A DNA stretch of 64,000 bases from Glebionis coronaria (lineage: Eukaryota; Streptophyta; Magnoliopsida; Asterales; Asteraceae), in NCBI GenBank assembly GCA_025667525.1, contig CM046879.1:357301628-357365627 (forward strand). Reading direction: 5' to 3'. Of the stretch, positions 22,861-34,241 are shown piece after piece; positions within the stretch are counted from its first letter, which is position 1; each line of letters opens with the position of its first letter. Both the position numbers and the translations under genes were made by a program. The notes under the pieces were generated by a model that was given only the letters and a program-made list of their open reading frames with translations, searched no databases and was not told the DNA's origin.

Positions 22861-24259
22861 TTAGATGAAAACCGGTTTCCTTCGAATACCAGAGTCCTAT
22901 GTGAATGGTATTCTTAAGGTACCAAAAGATCCGTTTAACCACTTTGAGGTGCTTTTGAGTAGGCCTGGCTTGATATCGTGCACAATAGCATGTGGCATGA
23001 TGAATATCAGGCCTGCTGGCTGTAAGGTACATAAGTGACCCGATCATACTGCGATATCGCGTTTGATCTACGGGATATGAGTACAAGTCAGCGTCTAGGG
23101 ATTTGGTCGACAATGGTGTACCAACGCGAGCACATGAGGTCATACCATGCTTTTTAAGTATATCTTGAGCATACTTAGCTTGGTTAATGAAGATACCACG
23201 TGGGGATTGATGAATCTGGAAGCCTAAAAAGAATTTTAGCTCCCCCATCATTGACATTTCAAATCTGCTGTGCATTAAATTTTCAAAACGTTTTGAAAGT
23301 TTTGGGTTCGTAGAACCAAAAATAATTTCATCAACATAAACTTGCATCAGCAATGTCATCCCCATATTTATTAATAAAGAGAGTAGGATCAATAGAACCT
23401 TTGGAAAATCCTTTGGACACCAAGAAGTTTGAAAGTTCTTCGTACCATGCCCTTGGAGCTTGTTTAAGTCCATATACAGCCTTCTTGAGACGATAGACTT
23501 TGTCAGAATGATGAGGACCGATGAATCCTTCAGCCAGATTCGCATACACTTCTTCCTTTAAATGACCGTTGAGAACAGTAGTTTTAACGTCCATCTGAAA
23601 ACCGTGAAGCCCTTATGTGCAGCATAAGCAAGGAATATCCTGACAGCTTCCAAACGAGCAACTGGAGCGAATGATTCAGCGTAGTCTATTCCTTCTTGTT
23701 GACGGTATCCCTTAACTATAAGACGAGATTTGTTTTTGATGATGGTTTGTTCTTCATCCAACTTGTTTTTCCAGATCCATTTGAAATCTAAAACTGACAT
23801 CCCATAGGGTATGTCAACAAGTTCCCAAACATTTAGGCGTTCAAACTGATGAATTTCGTCTTGCATTGATTCAATCCACGCATGATCAGTCATGGCTTGT
23901 TTGATGTTTGTTGGTACAGTTGAACTCATGGTGAGTGCATACATACACACATCGCCATCGGTTTCGAGTTGTCTGCATGTTCGAACTGGTTCTGAAGGAT
24001 TTCTAATGACTTGCTCCAATGGATGATCACGTGTCCAATGGTGAGTGGATGGATATCGCTGGTAGAATGTATGCATTTTGGACGGATCAACATGTTGAGT
24101 AGAAGACTCTCCGACTTCGTGTATCGGTGTACCGAACGGATTGATAAATTCTTCTTCGTCGGGTTGTGCATCGACTGCTTGATTGTTGTTTCCTCCTTCA
24201 GCATTGACGGTTGGTGATGTTGGTTGTATGACAGTTTCTTGAGTTTGTTGAGTATCCAA
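22861..24259 (-). pseudogene. Copia reverse transcriptase of element E (RVT_2 type)
   Basis: Minus-strand RT. The N-terminal part [56 protein letters not shown] is in one frame (23558-24259). A frameshift before [17 protein letters not shown] leads to 23331-23594, with the first catalytic Asp and [19 protein letters not shown] second shift near 23340 leads to [11 protein letters not shown] and MMGELKFFLGFQIHQS in 22685-23545. The usual YVDD is YVDE here. A Pro/Thr/Gln-rich linker precedes RT. At least two frameshifts make it inactive. Confidence 0.9.
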
Positions 24260-24823
24260 TGGAATAGTCTCTTGAGCAACGGTTGCTGAGGTAGAGGCAG
24301 TTGTGTCTTGTTAATTTTGTTCAGGTGCATCAGCAGTATTGACAGCGGAAGGCTTTGACACAACTTGATTGTTTCCATAGTAATATTCATCAAACATTGG
24401 ATCATATAAATCAACCAACTCATTCATATTCGTCGTATCCATCGAGTCTGCTGTAGGAGTACTTTCTTGACATTCTTGCACGGGACGTACACTGTTGTGT
24501 GTAGGTGCCATTGCTGGACATTGAGGAGCGGGACTTGAGCTGTTGTGATCAAGTACCATCTATGGTAGTTCGTCAAAGTTCACATGAATTGTTTTGACAA
24601 TAATCTTTGTTCTCTTGTTATAGACCCGATATCCTTTCTACAATGTAGCATACCCCACAAAAATACATGCATCACATTTTTCTTTCATCTTGTCGAGATT
24701 CTCACCTCTTTAAGGATGTAGCATAAAGATCCAGATACGTGAAAGAATTTGACAGTAGGTTTCCTGCCATTGATGATGTGGTATGGTGTCTTTTAATGTC
24801 TAGGGATGACGAGAGAAAGATTC
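24260..24823 (-). pseudogene. Integrase C-terminus and linker of element E
   Basis: On the minus strand, about 24560-24740 decodes to the conserved end of copia integrase (NLDKMKEKCDACIFVGYAT, KGYRVYNKRT, IIVKTIHVNFDELP) with stops inside. 24311-24559 is the low-complexity linker in the same frame as the following RT part, closed by one in-frame TAA at 24311-24313. Confidence 0.8.
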
Positions 24824-25357
24824 TTAGTATAACAGGCAGTTGCAAATTGCTTCAGACCAGAAGAATAGCGGTAATTTTGAAGCAGAAAGCATTGTTCGAG
24901 CAGCCTCAACCAAAGTACGGTTCCGTCTTTCGACAAAGCCGTTTTGTTCAGGAGTTCGAGCAATAGACGTTTGATGTTTGATTCCTTCTTCTTGAAAGTA
25001 AGATTGCAAGTTCTTGTTCAAAAATTCAGTGCCCCTATCCCTTCTTACGGTTAAGACTTGAGCTTGAAGATTGCGTTGTATCACCTTGAGAAGGTTTTTG
25101 AGAACCTCTGGTGTTTCGTCTTTGGACCTTAAGAAGAAAGTCCATATGTATCTAGAGAAATCATCAACAATCACGAGAATATACTTTTTCTCGTTAATAC
25201 TCTCTACACGCATGGGACCACATAAATCCATGTGTAGAAGTTCCAATCGTCCTTTTGAGCTTGGGGTATTCTTTGTTTTGAAAGACTTCCGTTTTGCTTT
25301 CCCCAACTCACAAGAAGAACAAAGATGGTCTTTGACGAATTTCAACTTAGGAAGACC
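24824..25357 (-). pseudogene. Copia integrase core of element E, right of the split
   Basis: The frame starts inside GLPKLKFVKDHLCSSCELGK, the end of the GAG-pre-integrase/zinc-finger region, cut by element A at 25357. The catalytic core follows: HMDLCGPM with the first Asp, VIVDDFSRYIWTFFL, RRDRGTEFLN with the second Asp (usual form SDNGTEF), and PEQNGFVERRNRTLVEAART with the Glu. All three DDE residues are present. The frame closes at 24824 after FWSEAICNCLLY. The first six codons of the open frame lie in the LTR of A, not in E. Confidence 0.9.
25353..25357. repeat. Target-site duplication of A, left copy
   Basis: AGACC before the LTR start TAATAAG, matching 57176-57180. Removing one copy and the insert restores the integrase frame of E. 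Confidence 0.85.
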
Positions 25358-25559
25358 TAATAAGTGTGTAAACACTTATCCTTTTGCCACTAAAATCAAG
25401 AAAAAACAAGACCTAATCATGTGTTTAATATCGTAAAAGTCGGAATTACGCGTGGTTTTGTGTTTTTGTGTGAAATAGGTACAAATGATCAAAAGGAAAG
25501 AAAACACGGGATTTCATGGTCAAATGTTGAAGAAAACTCCAAAACGAGACGAAGACAAA
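25358..25559 (+). repeat. 5' LTR of A, first fragment
   Basis: Matches 54415-54616 in the 3' LTR. It begins with the hairpin ATAAGTGTGTAAACACTTAT and ends at the insertion point of B. Confidence 0.9.
25555..25559. repeat. Target-site duplication of B, left copy
   Basis: ACAAA before the B terminus, matching 36456-36460. The 3' LTR of A has the uninterrupted site near 54610. Confidence 0.9.
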
Positions 25560-25890
25560 TAATAACTGGGTTTTACTCAGTTAAAAAGTTCTTTGTCGTA
25601 TGTCTAATCGAATTGATTTCTGGTTTAAAGTGTGACTCAGCTGTTCTTGGTGGGAAAATAAAAGTTTGGTCGTTGTAGTAAAAGGAAAGTGCAAAAACTT
25701 TAAAGTAAAAAGCAGGGTAAATAAATCTAAACTTAATTGAAAATAAATGACGGGAAATAAAAGCGTGACGAAAAGTAAATAACACGAACTAAAAACTATC
25801 CTAAAGGCAAGCTTAAAATAAATCTAAGGCAAATAAACTAAAGTGCGACTAAGGAAAAAGGCGGGAAAAGTAAAGCTTAAAACTATCTAG
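25560..25890 (-). repeat. Partial third LTR of B
   Basis: Matches the 3' (U5) end of the full LTRs (27088-27418 and 34465-34795). It is fused at about 25886-25893 to gag sequence equivalent to about 33265. Both parents carry TCT(A/G)G at the joint, suggesting deletion through short homology. Confidence 0.85.
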
Positions 25891-26908
25891 ATATTGCCTT
25901 GAGTAGAAGGACAATCAGTCTATGAATGAGGAACACCACAAGTCTCACAAGATATTGCTACAGCTTTAACTTGTTGTTGTTGGTTTGTAGCGATGAGCAA
26001 GATATTTTTGTTCATTTCGGCCATCATGCAGGTGAACTCGGTCATATCGGGGTTTGCTGAAGTAGAAGAAACATTGAATCTCGGGTTATTCCTTGAAGAA
26101 GCGGAGGAATCCCAATTTTTGTGATGAGTAGTCATGTTCTCAATAAGCTCTCTACACTCCTCGGGTCTTCTTTTCATAAATGTGCCACCGGCGGCTGCAT
26201 TAATCGTATCACGATCACGAAAAGTCAAACCGTTGTAGAAAGTATCAATTAAGGTAACGGGGAACATGTTGTGGTTTGTACATCGATCGATCAAAACATT
26301 ATATCTTTCCCAAGCATCAAAGAGAGATTCATCGGGTTCTTGCATGAAACCGCTGATTTGATTTCAAAGGCTCGTGACCATGGATGGTGGAAAGTAGCGC
26401 GACAAAAATCGTTGAGTCATGTCGTCCCAAGTATGAATGGAATTCTTCGGGAGACGATCAAACCATTTTTCGGCGTGGTGGGATAAAGTATGTGGAGAGA
26501 GCTGTAGGCGAAGGACATCCATAGTAACACCGGGCAACTTCATGCTTTGAGTAATAGTAATGAATTTGTCGAGGTGCTTGTTGGCATCATCATCAGGCAA
26601 TCCGCGAAATGGTTTAGTTTGCACGTGTTGGATCATGTGATGCTTCAACGAAAACTCCGGAGCCATGATTTGCATCGGCGCAATCGGTCCTCCTCGTCCA
26701 AACATTGGGGTTGACAAAGCTCCTCCATTGTCCGAAGATCGGGCTGTGGAAGAACATTGTTGTTGTTATTGTTGAGGTGCGGTGGATTATTGTTGTTGTT
26801 CACACCTGTCATAGCTAAATCTTCACGAGTCTCGGGCTCAGGATAAGTTGAAGATCTAGTACGCATACACCTGCAAAAGCAAAAGAAAAAGATACCAAAA
26901 ATAGACAA
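25891..26908 (-). pseudogene. gag: Gag of B, second (truncated) copy
   Basis: Minus-strand Athila-type Gag, a partial duplicate of 33240-34241. The start with MRTRSSTYPEPETREDLAM is followed by Asn-rich linkers. A one-base loss near 26705 shifts the frame. The core (HAEKWFDRLPKNSIHTWDD, FLSRYFPPSMVTSL) ends in a TGA where the other copy has CGA, then the frame continues through the DTFYNGL and AAAGGTF blocks to a truncated knuckle (CETCGVPHS). The 3' end is lost in the deletion. Confidence 0.85.
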
Positions 26909-27068
26909 TATATATACACTATAAAAATAAAATCTTTTTGGATTTTTGAAATTTTTTAATTTTTATGGGTTTTTAACAATTTTTAGGCAAGAAAAATAAC
27001 GCTCACGAATGAACGGATCCCAAAAAGCAACGCGTCTCTCACAAAAAACCGTTAATCTTAACGAAAAG

Positions 27069-27085
27069 AGCCGGCAGCGGCGCCA
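27069..27085 (-). promoter_or_regulatory. Primer binding site of B, second copy
   Basis: The minus strand reads TGGCGCCGCTGCCGGCT, tRNA-Asp type, identical to 34446-34462. Confidence 0.85.
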
Positions 27086-27451
27086 TTTAATAACTGGGTT
27101 TTACTCAGTTAAAAAGTTCTTTGTCGTATGTCTAATCGAATTGATTTCTGGTTTAAAGTGTGACTTAGCTGTTCTTGGTGGGAAAATAAAAGTTTGGTCG
27201 TTGTAGTAAAAGGAAAGTGAAAAAACTTTAAAGTAAAAAGCAGGGTAAATAAATCTAAACTTAATTGAAAATAAATGACGGGAAATAAAAGAGTGACGAA
27301 AAGTAAATAACGCGAACTAAAAACTATCCTAAAGGCAAGCTTAAAATAAATCTAAGGCAAGTAAACTAAAGTGCGACTAAGGAAAAAGACGGGAAAAGTA
27401 AAGCTTAAAACTATCTAGAAAAACTTAAGTGCGAAAACTACCCCAAAAGTA

Positions 27452-28125
27452 GCCTTATCCGGAATCCAAAATATGTCACTTATCCGGAATCCACAAACAA
27501 GCCTAATCCGGAAAAAGCTTCCTACCTACTATCTGGAAAACTCCTTCTAACAGCCTTATCCGGAATCCGCGATTTGTCACTATCCGGAATCCGTATTAGT
27601 GCTCTTATCCGGAAAAAACATAACTATCTTATCCGGAATCCACCTTCTAACCACTATCCGGAATCCGTGTTGTCGGCACTTATTCGGAATACAAGTTTTC
27701 AAGCTTATCCGGAAGAAAACTAAATTCCTTATCCGGAATAATCTGAGAATCCTTATCCGGAAACAACAACAAAACTTTGTCCGGAAAACTAATTCCAACT
27801 CTTATCCGAAATAAACCTTTAAAGGCTTATCCGGAATCCTGCTTCAATTCCTTATCCGGAAAAAGGGATGTCAACTCCTTATCCGGAAAACGTGGCACTT
27901 GTTCCTTATTCAGAAAACACTTTCGAGGCACAATCCGGAATAAGAGTTTTTACTCTTATCCGAAAAACAATGATCCAAAAAGCTTATCCGGAATATGGCT
28001 TTAAAGCCTTATCCAGAATACTCGGTTTGTAGTCTTATCCGCAAAAGGGTGAGTTTCCGTAGCCTTATCCGGGAAAAAGGGTAATAACCCTTATCCGGAA
28101 TAAGGGGGTTTTAAAGAGGTCCGGA
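27452..28125 (-). repeat. CTTATCCGGAA array in middle LTR of B
   Basis: By eye about 26 copies of CTTATCCGGAA or one-to-two-base variants, spaced about 25 bp, with dissimilar spacers. TCCGGA is palindromic, and the reverse complement carries the GGATAAG (I-box-like) word. Most variants change the CpG (TTCGG, CCAGA, CCGAA). The array lies in the transcribed or downstream half of the LTR. Confidence 0.9.
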
Positions 28126-28640
28126 TCTAGAAAAATGCAAATAAGCTATAAACAAAAATAAGCTAAAAATTAATAAGTTCTAGATTAAAAACTAAACCAA
28201 AACACTTTTAAGAAAAAGCTATTAAGCTAAAATTTAAAAACTTTTAGAAACACTAAATAATAAAAATATTAAAAATAAACTTTTTATAAAAATTAACTAG
28301 TAAGCACTTGATTAAATTTAAGAAAAACACAATAAGCTATAAAATCAATAAGCTAACAAGATCAAAAATATAAAAGCATAACAAGTAATCAAATAAGCAT
28401 GACAATAAGATAATAAGCACAAAGATTAAGCAAAACAAGAAAGGTAGAAGGAGAGATTAAAATAAAACTTGATTAAGATTAAGATTCAACAATTAAAAGT
28501 AAAGACAAGAATTAAAAGCTTACAAATTTAAGGTGCAAGACAAGTAACTAAAGGTGCAATTAAGTAAAAGTGCAAGTAATTAAAATGGAAGAACTAGATT
28601 GTCAAACTAGCCAACAACTCCTAATAACACATTAGGAGTC

Positions 28641-28648
28641 TATTTATA
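28641..28648 (-). promoter_or_regulatory. TATA box, middle LTR of B
   Basis: The minus strand reads TATAAATA, about 390 bp after the LTR start; the equivalent in the upper LTR is 36014-36021. Confidence 0.5.
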
Positions 28649-29035
28649 GTGATTAGGAAAACTAAGCATGTGTTGGTTCCTTCTTCTTTCTTTCTCGATT
28701 TATCGTCTTCTAATTTCTTCGACTTTTTCGACTTTGTCTCGGGATAAATAAACTCGTCTTGTGATTTCTTCATTAATTTAGACTTGAGTTCTTCGGCTTT
28801 TATTAAACTTCCGTCTTTAGACTTTTTCTTTGATAAATCTTCAGAATTGGCCTTGGACTTCCGTTCTTTTGGCACCCTTGATCTTTTGACTTCCTCCCTT
28901 TTCAGATTTTGATCCTTAATCACAACAAAAACACAAACCACGCATAATTCCGACATTTACGACATAAAATACACATTTTGGCTTGGTTATTATTGTAGTT
29001 AAGTGGTAAAAGGATGGGTGTTTACACACCTATCA

Positions 29036-29047
29036 AATCCCCTACAC
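29036..29047 (-). promoter_or_regulatory. Polypurine tract of B
   Basis: The minus strand reads GTGTAGGGGATT directly before the middle LTR, identical in form to the PPT of A. Confidence 0.85.
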
Positions 29048-31378
29048 TTGACCATTACAATGTCCTCATGCAATGTATTAATTACAAAGCAAGTTTACAC
29101 TTTTCATCACAATCAATCCACATTGGCCTTTATTAAAGAGATAGAAAATAACAAAACAAGTAAAGAAATCAAAGACTTACCTTAGGGTTTTGGAATGTCA
29201 TGAATGATTATCATCCTCAAGTTTCATGTTCCCCATACCAAGCTTAAAAACGAGATCATTGTTATTATAAGTTAGCAAACTAACATGAACTCATGTGGGC
29301 CAATTATTTACTTAGACTCCCTTGTTCCTAGGTGTATCTCTTATATTTTAATTTTGTCTTGAATGATCATGAGGATGCATTGTTGACTTATTTCGATAGT
29401 TATTAGGCTGAAAATAAAGTGGGAGGATTTAATCAATAGTTAGTTAAAGGACAAAATCTTTTAAAACTGCTTCTCGGGACCTCATAAAGTTCATATCTTG
29501 GCATAACTCGCTTCACGATTTGAGACCTTTCTCGGACCGATATTTGGCAGCGACTTCATACTTCAAATCTTGAGAGACGTTCATGAAATAATGGTCTTCT
29601 CTTCATAATAGGAATTTCTTCACTTGAAGTTTTGAGAGATTCTTCATCTTTGGACCACGACTTCCTCATTTTTCTCCAATCTTTATTTTGGACTTTGATA
29701 TACAACGATCTGCCTCCTTTTAGGACTTGGATCTATTTATCCTCATACCTTGTTAGGGTCTTTTTGGATAGACTTCTCCATGATCTTTAGGGGAGTATTT
29801 GCTTTTCGTCGTGTGTCTCGATCCTTCATATTGATTTTCGATAAATGATTCTTCACATCACTTTTGGATCTTTAGCAACAAAATGTAGCCCTCATGCCTT
29901 GTTAGGGCCTTTTCGGACTCGCCAATCTTCGCATCCCGCTTCAATAAGTTATGCCTTGGCTATGAACTCTAATTAATACCGAGCAACTTTTAAACAATCT
30001 TGGGCTAGAAGCTAAGTTGCTTTTCAAATCGTACAACCTTATTTATTGCAGATAAATTTATTAACAAGCGATGGGAGAAAAAGCTCATAATCAACTCACA
30101 TAATTTTATGAAAGGATACCAAACTTATAATTGACTCTATCATCTCTCGTTCTCTACAGTTTAAAATCTCAAGGAATGAGACTCGTGGATGCTTAGCCAA
30201 TTAAATCAAAGTTTTGGGTTTTCAAGTCATCTATAGGATCTTGCAACTTCATAGACTTTTTCAAGTTTAGAGATCGCATTTTAAAGTTCCCTTGATAGAC
30301 AACTCTCTAGGATCATTTATAGGAACTTGCGAAAAGTTCTTGTTCTTAATCCGTGAGAGTTAAGACTTTCGCGTTTTAAAGTTCCCTATATAAAACCCTA
30401 GCAAAACTTGACTTAAACACGTTAAGGATACTAGCTAGAGTAAACTTAGATAAGTAAACTCGGGTTGAGTCAAAAGATTCACGACGTTTGAAAATTAAAA
30501 CCACTTTTTTCAAAATTTATTCTAGCAAGAAAGGAAAATAACTATAACAAAGGAAAAACTAATAGGCCAAAATAGATTAAAAATTTTGAAAAATGTCGAA
30601 AAATTGATTTTCCGGTTAAAATGAGGACAAATACATGGAAAAAACCACTTAACTTCGATATAAGTCCCCCTACACTTAATATAAACATTGTCCTCAATGT
30701 TTAAGCATGTGGAAGTAACCTCCCCTACACTTAGGACATTGTGCACTTTGTTTAAATCTTGCTAAAGAAGAGACAACTAAAGTGATTCCTATTTCAATAT
30801 TGAATAATATAAAATAGAGAATCAAAAGAGTTTAGGATAGAACCGGGAAGACGGGTACACGGAATCACGGGTCGTCAAAAGTCATCAAGAATGTATCCTT
30901 GAAAGCACGAATCCCTGCACATGATTAGAAAGAAAACACATACTAGGGTCTCCCCTACACTTTATTATAAAAATAAGAGAAAAAGGATAGATACTGCGGG
31001 TTGCCTCCCGAGAAGCGCTTGTTTTTGTTAACCGAGTCGTAAGCCTGACTCGACCTTGATTAGCATAGGAAGAAGCTTGAAACACATCCACCGGGATCAA
31101 ATACATAGTTTTCATCCATCAAATAGCACAAGCTTAAGGCAAACAAGGCAAGCCAAATAAGAGTAAGCAAGGTTCCCTTAAGTAGTTGTTGAGCACGGTG
31201 GTAGCAAGGGTGAAGAGGTGCAAGCATATCTCCTTGGTTTCCAAAAATCTTTCCTTTTATTTCATCAGATGGATACTAAGATGGCTTAAAAAGTGCAATA
31301 CCGGGATCGAACACCTTTTCCTTTAGGAGAAAAATAACACTCAGGCTCATCAGAATTTGAAGAGGATCCGCTCATAAA
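29048..31378 (-). other. 3' untranslated part of B
   Basis: About 2.3 kb without reading frames where pol would be in a full Athila element. It holds the hairpin AAACATTGTCCTCAATGTTT (30683-30702) beside a second purine tract (30663-30675), both also found in A, and repeated CTTGTTAGGG words near 29748 and 29898. Confidence 0.7.
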
Positions 31379-32575
31379 TCACACAATCTCATCCGACGAA
31401 GGTGGATAGAGAGGTGTCAAAACATAAGAACTACGGATATTGGTGTCGTCCAGTTTCTTCTCCTTTGAAGCGGGTTTCTTCATATCCAAAGTAGGATAAA
31501 GACCATAATCATCAAAGTCTAAAGGAGGAACATCACTCTCATTTGGGAAGTATGTGTTGAGAGAAGTAGCAAAGTCTTCCTCAAATGAGTAGTCATCCAA
31601 AGTAGGATTAAGCATGGTTGTTGTCGGAGGATCTTCATCATGTGAAGAATCACTCGAGAGAGTATCAGCCTCATCAAAATCATCATAAGTGGGCATGTCT
31701 AGATACTCAGAAGTAAAGTCATCATAATCATCTCCATTGGAACTAGAATCGTCATCATAAGCATCAAAGATCGGTGGAGAATCATAAATTGGTGGAGGAT
31801 CCGAATTGGAAAGAGAATCATCCACATCATCGTAGAACAGTGGATTATCATAGCAAGAGTCGAATAGAGGATTTTTGTAGACGACAAAATCATCAAGCAC
31901 ATTAATCATATTCGCTGATTCTCTTCCATGGGATTTGTTTGTGATCTTCCACATTTCGAACACTTGTGCATCATTCCCGACCCTTAAGATTAACTTACCT
32001 TCGGCAACATCGACAAGAGCTTTTCCGGTTCTCAAGAATGGCCGACCAAGTATTAAAGGAATACGAGGGTCCATTTCATAATCAACAACAAAAAAATCGA
32101 CCACAAAAGTGAAGGTGCCAACTTTAATGAACACATCTTCGGCAATACCAACGGGCTAAGCGAGAGTGCGATTTGCAAGCTCAAGAGTCATCTTCATTGG
32201 TGTAAGATCGGGTAATGATAACTTTTCCCAAACACTTAAAGGCATCAAATTTATACTTGCCCCGAGATCGGCTAAGGCAGTAAATTCGTCGGTTGGTTAA
32301 AAGTACATGGTAGCACAAAACGACCGGGATCTCCAAGTTTTTCCGGAAGTTATTTAAGAAGGATTGCAGAGCAATTTTCATTCAAGCGATTATTAACAAA
32401 CTCGGCCATCTTCTCCTTCTTATTAAGCAATTCCTTAAACATCTTGACAAATTGTGGCATTTGGGCAAGAGCTTCAACAAGGGTAAAGGTGATGGTCATG
32501 CCGGCAATCTTGTTCAAAAAGTTAGAGACTTGAACGTCATTCTTAGTCAAAATTCTAGCCTTGTCGAGTTAAGAA
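31379..32575 (-). pseudogene. Retropepsin-like protease and acidic tail of B
   Basis: Minus strand. About 32165-32290 decodes to the aspartic protease active-site region [22 protein letters not shown]. An in-frame TAG near 32158, where A has a Tyr codon, separates it from IAEDVFIKVGTFTFVVDF, YEMDPRIPLILGRPFL and the rest of the frame to 31379. The enzyme would cleave Gag inside particles. It is followed by an Asp/Ser/Pro-rich tail with repeated DPPPIYDSPPIFD-like units. Upstream, 32350-32550 holds the VSNFLNKI...EALAQMPQFVKMFKELLNKK linker. There is no RT after it. Confidence 0.85.
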
Positions 32576-32677
32576 GGGTAAGGAATGCTGGGTTTATAGG
32601 TGGAAAGTGGGGTTGGGGAAGGGTTCTTCTTGGGTACTTCTTCATGACAAGGCGGAGACGGTAATGGTGAACTAATA

Positions 32678-33262
32678 CTAGGTGTAGGAGTAGTAGGGAT
32701 AAATGGTGGTGGAGGAGGTGTAGATGGTGTAACTGGGGGGTGGGATAGATGGTCCTACTAAAGTTGCTCCACTACAGGTAGTAATAGTACTCACATTCGC
32801 TCTCGGGTTGGTGACGGTGTTTGAAGGTAGAGAGCCCGAAGTAGAGGGTTGAGTGGTTGGTAAGAAACTAGCCAGCATATTCTTCAAATCACTTGTTTGA
32901 GTGCTAAAGGAGGTTTGTATATCATGTCGAAGCTCGGATCTAATGTCATTCCCTTGCTTAGTGATATCCCCTTTCAAATTGATAATTTGGCTTTGTAGAT
33001 TCTTGATTTGCTCTCCTTGGGTTCTCATTAAAGCTTCAACATCTTGATTAATGGGAGGGGCTTGTTGAGCGGGTGGTTGATAAGGATTAGAAGCTCGAGG
33101 TGGGATTTGGTTGCTTCTATTGTAGTTGTTGGGGTTTTGGTTTTGAGGAGAAAAACCGGGTGAAAGATAATTGTTAGAACGGTAACTTAGCAAATTCCAA
33201 TCACCTTGAGGTCGGGCTTGGTAATTGTCCGTTGAATAGTTACCATAAGCCGATACATGTTT
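32678..33262 (-). pseudogene. gag: Gag C-terminal part of B, frameshifted
   Basis: A Pro/Asn/Gln-rich tail (frame 32678-33193) and a predicted coiled coil near QIKNLQSQIINLKGDITKQGNDI, then the TNPRANVSTI block. It continues the Gag of 33240-34241 in another frame after a frameshift near the zinc knuckle (SCET, then loss of frame). Confidence 0.75.
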
Positions 33263-34241
33263 TCTGGATTGCCTTGAGTAGAAGGAAAATCAGTGTATGA
33301 ATGAGGACCACCGAAGTCTCACAAGATATTGCTACAGCTTTAAATTGTTGTTGTTGGTTTGTAGCGATGAGCAAGATATTTTTGTTCATTTCGGCCATCA
33401 TGCGGGTGAATTCGGTCATATCGGGGTTTGCTGAAGTAGAAGAAACATTGACTCTCGGGTTATTCCTTGAAGAAGCGGAGGAATCCCAATTTTTGTGATG
33501 AGTACTCATGCTCTCAATAAGCTCTCTACACTCCTCGGGTCTTCTTTTCATAAATGTGCCAACGGTGGCTGCATTAATCGTATCACGATCACGAAAAGTT
33601 AAACCGTTGTAGAAAGTATCAATTAAGGTAACGGGGAGCATGTTGTGGTTTGGACATCGATCGATCAAAACATTATATCTTTTCCAAGCATCAAAGAGAG
33701 ATTCATCGGGTTCTTGCATGAAACCGCTGATTTGATTTCGAAGGCTCGTGACCATGGATGGTGGAAAGTAGCGCGACAAAAATCGTTGAGTCATGTCGTC
33801 CCAAGTATGAATGGAATTCTTCGGGAGACGATCAAACCATTTTTCGGCGTGGTGGGATAAAGTATGTGGAAAGAGTTGTAGGCGAAGGACATCCATAGTA
33901 ACATCGGGCAACTTCATGCTTTGAGTAATAGTAATGAATTTACCGAGGTGCTTGTTGGCATCATCATCAGGCAATCCGCGAAATGGATTAGTTTGCACTT
34001 GTTGGATCATGTGATGCTTCAACGAAAACTCCGGAGCCGTGATTTGCATCGGCGCAATCGGTCCTCCTCGTCCAAACATTGTGGGTTGACAAAGCTCCTC
34101 CATTGTCCGAAGATCGGGCTGTGGAAGAACATTGTTGTTGTTATTGTTGAGGTGCGATGGATTATTGTTGTTGTTCACACCTGCCATAGCTAAATCTTCA
34201 CGAGTCTCGGGTTCAGGATAAGTTGAAAATCTAGTACGCAT
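33240..34241 (-). CDS. gag: Athila-type Gag of B, longest intact frame
   Basis: A 333-aa frame starting MRTRFSTYPEPETRED. Asn-rich residues 21-40 are followed by the Gag core (about 60-230: FSLKHHMIQQVQTNPFRGLPDD, HAEKWFDRLPKNSIHTWDD, RFLSRYFPPSMVTSL, LIDTFYNGL). The knuckle is lost by a frameshift after SCET, and the last 25 residues are out of frame. It is the best-kept Gag in the window and lies about 200 bp after the primer site. Its product would be capsid without nucleocapsid unless read through. Confidence 0.8.
   Translation of the reverse strand: MRTRFSTYPEPETREDLAMAGVNNNNNPSHLNNNNNNVLPQPDLRTMEELCQPTMFGRGGPIAPMQITAPEFSLKHHMIQQVQTNPFRGLPDDDANKHLGKFITITQSMKLPDVTMDVLRLQLFPHTLSHHAEKWFDRLPKNSIHTWDDMTQRFLSRYFPPSMVTSLRNQISGFMQEPDESLFDAWKRYNVLIDRCPNHNMLPVTLIDTFYNGLTFRDRDTINAATVGTFMKRRPEECRELIESMSTHHKNWDSSASSRNNPRVNVSSTSANPDMTEFTRMMAEMNKNILLIATNQQQQFKAVAISCETSVVLIHTLIFLLLKAIQKTCIGLW

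Larger units (their letters stand above)
27088..29035 (-). repeat. Middle LTR of B
   Basis: On the minus strand it starts TGATAGGTGTG and ends GTTATTA (TA instead of CA). It has a PPT on its upper side and a primer site on its lower side, so it serves both units of the tandem. It contains the CTTATCCGGAA array (27452-28125) and a TATA box (28641-28648). Confidence 0.9.

Noticed and set aside
27452..28125. CRISPR-like repeat-spacer array
   Set aside because: Repeat words are only 11 bp and degenerate, the array is inside a plant LTR in two copies, and no cas gene exists in this context.
28621..28956. 111-codon Lys/Ser-rich minus-strand frame in LTR B
   Set aside because: It lies across the U3/TATA region of the LTR and is broken in the other LTR copy; base-composition artefact.
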